NCBI GenBank assembly: GCA_030998015.1
Contig: JARWMV010000016.1
Coordinates: 1 to 64,000 of the forward strand
Length of the DNA: 64,000 bases
Reading direction: 5' to 3'
Origin: Ceratorhiza oryzae-sativae
Lineage: Eukaryota > Basidiomycota > Agaricomycetes > Cantharellales > Ceratobasidiaceae
How positions within the stretch are numbered: the stretch's first letter is position 1; the number at the start of each line of letters is the position of its first letter. The notes below the pieces were generated by a model that was not told the DNA's origin, made no database searches, and worked only from the letters and a program-made list of their open reading frames with translations. Positions 63,256 to 64,000 of the stretch are shown piece after piece. The position numbers were made by a program, and so were the translations under genes.

Positions 63256-64000
63256 ATGTCCAAGCTCTACACGCTCTCGTTTGTATTTTTCGTCCTGCTC
63301 ACTGGTCTGGCGGTTGTTGCATCTGGATTGAGTATCGTGGTTCAGGCGAGATTGCCCAAGGTGCGCCTCTTGATTCTTGGTTCGGATCGTAGCGGCATTT
63401 TGACCGGCGGAACGTAGGGAGTAGTGGCGAATTGGAATGTTTTAATTGTAGTGGGGTCTTACGTGGCGCTGGTATGTTCCTTTTTGCGCCCTTTCACCGT
63501 GATCGTTGTCTCACCAGATTGTATCCTGCAATAGGCTCTAATATCATGTATAATTTGGCTAAATCGAAGGCGACATTCTGCCAAGCGCCTGAGAGCAATA
63601 CCCAAGGCTTTTATCCCTGTCAAAAACGGAGATGTTCCCAAGGTGGGCGCCGCCGGTTGATCTAAGAGAGAAACAAAAAACCGACGCTGGAACAGCCTGT
63701 TGTTCAGCTAGTAGCAACGGAATATGACCGTGCATCGTATATCGCATACTCATCATTACCCAAGGGCGCACGACATCCTGGATGGGGTCGACCAGGTCAA
63801 TCCCAAAGCGCTTTAGACTTGTTCTCATTTTATTGATACAAACACGAACCCACAGGCACCGAGTTTGAAGGCATCTCGTTCCGACGAGAGATTCCAGCTA
63901 CGTTTGCAACAATCGCCAAGGCAGCTCAAGCGCTCCTCCCCTCTCTCCCTGCTCCGTCACCTTTTGTCCGGCCAGCAGCGTACCTCCTTCCTCTTACCCG
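63256..64000 (+). CDS. DLT1-like protein (defect at low temperature), 5' part; runs off the window
   Basis: Exons 63256-63360, 63418-63471, 63535-63642, 63708-63795 and 63856 to beyond 64000, all GT-AG with consistent phases. Two membrane segments near the N-terminus: TLSFVFFVLLTGLAVVASGL (residues 6-25) and NVLIVVGSYVALALISCII. After them come RLRAIPKAFIPVKNGDVPK and GARHPGWGRPGTEFEGISF, which fit fungal DLT1 proteins. In yeast, loss of DLT1 causes sensitivity to cold; the molecular role is not established. The C-terminal part is outside the window. Confidence 0.75.

Overview
The window reads as a stretch of a filamentous basidiomycete genome. I infer an agaricomycete, possibly Rhizoctonia/Ceratobasidiaceae; this is not proven. 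The reasons are genes with many short GT-AG introns (about 45-60 nt), basidiomycete-type families (DUF6533 membrane protein, F-box proteins, CFEM protein, DLT1-like protein), and chromodomain Ty3/Gypsy, Copia, Tc1 and large agaricomycete-type DNA transposons. About three quarters of the sequence is mobile elements. Host genes lie at about 13.4-25.7 kb and 57.7-64 kb.

1-13 kb is a transposon graveyard. It holds solo LTRs, a broken Gypsy integrase/chromodomain (element E), a full-length but decayed Gypsy (A, 3948-10886, TSD TCTGT) and a dead Tc1 element (11275-12861, TA TSD). 13.4-24 kb holds an F-box gene, a six-exon gene with a tandemly duplicated unknown domain, a subtilase, a MITE, an eight-exon FBXO21-like gene and a non-autonomous inverted-repeat element.

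25.5-57.8 kb is one small secreted CFEM-type gene split by a 32-kb nested insertion, with a target-site duplication (TSD) at each level. Copia D (25680-57695, AGCAG) sits in its second exon. Gypsy C (27705-54749, minus strand, CTTTC) sits in Copia D. Inside Gypsy C lie an intact-looking Gypsy B (30020-36962, ATGAG), a solo LTR in the reverse transcriptase (41233-42536, CCTGG) and an 8.5-kb two-gene DNA transposon in its 5' LTR (45990-54462, TA).

The most unusual content is in Gypsy C. Between the end of its integrase and its polypurine tract/3' LTR it carries about 3.7 kb, not counting Gypsy B, that no Gypsy element needs. This holds a gemini/genomovirus-like rolling-circle Rep (HUH nuclease, GRS-like motif, SF3 helicase), an antisense spliced Cys-rich small gene and an unrecognised 272-residue gene. 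The Rep upstream region and the Gypsy C LTR are both dense in palindromic TCAYRTGA boxes. Both Gypsy families carry a primer-binding site complementary to the predicted 5' end of their own RNA, which is Tf1-style self-priming. Gypsy B has a 1.3-kb leader with long ORFs but only one ATG.

57.8-64 kb returns to host genes: a DUF6533 membrane protein, an F-box-like/leucine-rich protein and the 5' part of a DLT1-like gene that runs off the window. Exon junctions were worked out by hand from splice signals and frame; where exon lengths sum to whole codons this is stated.
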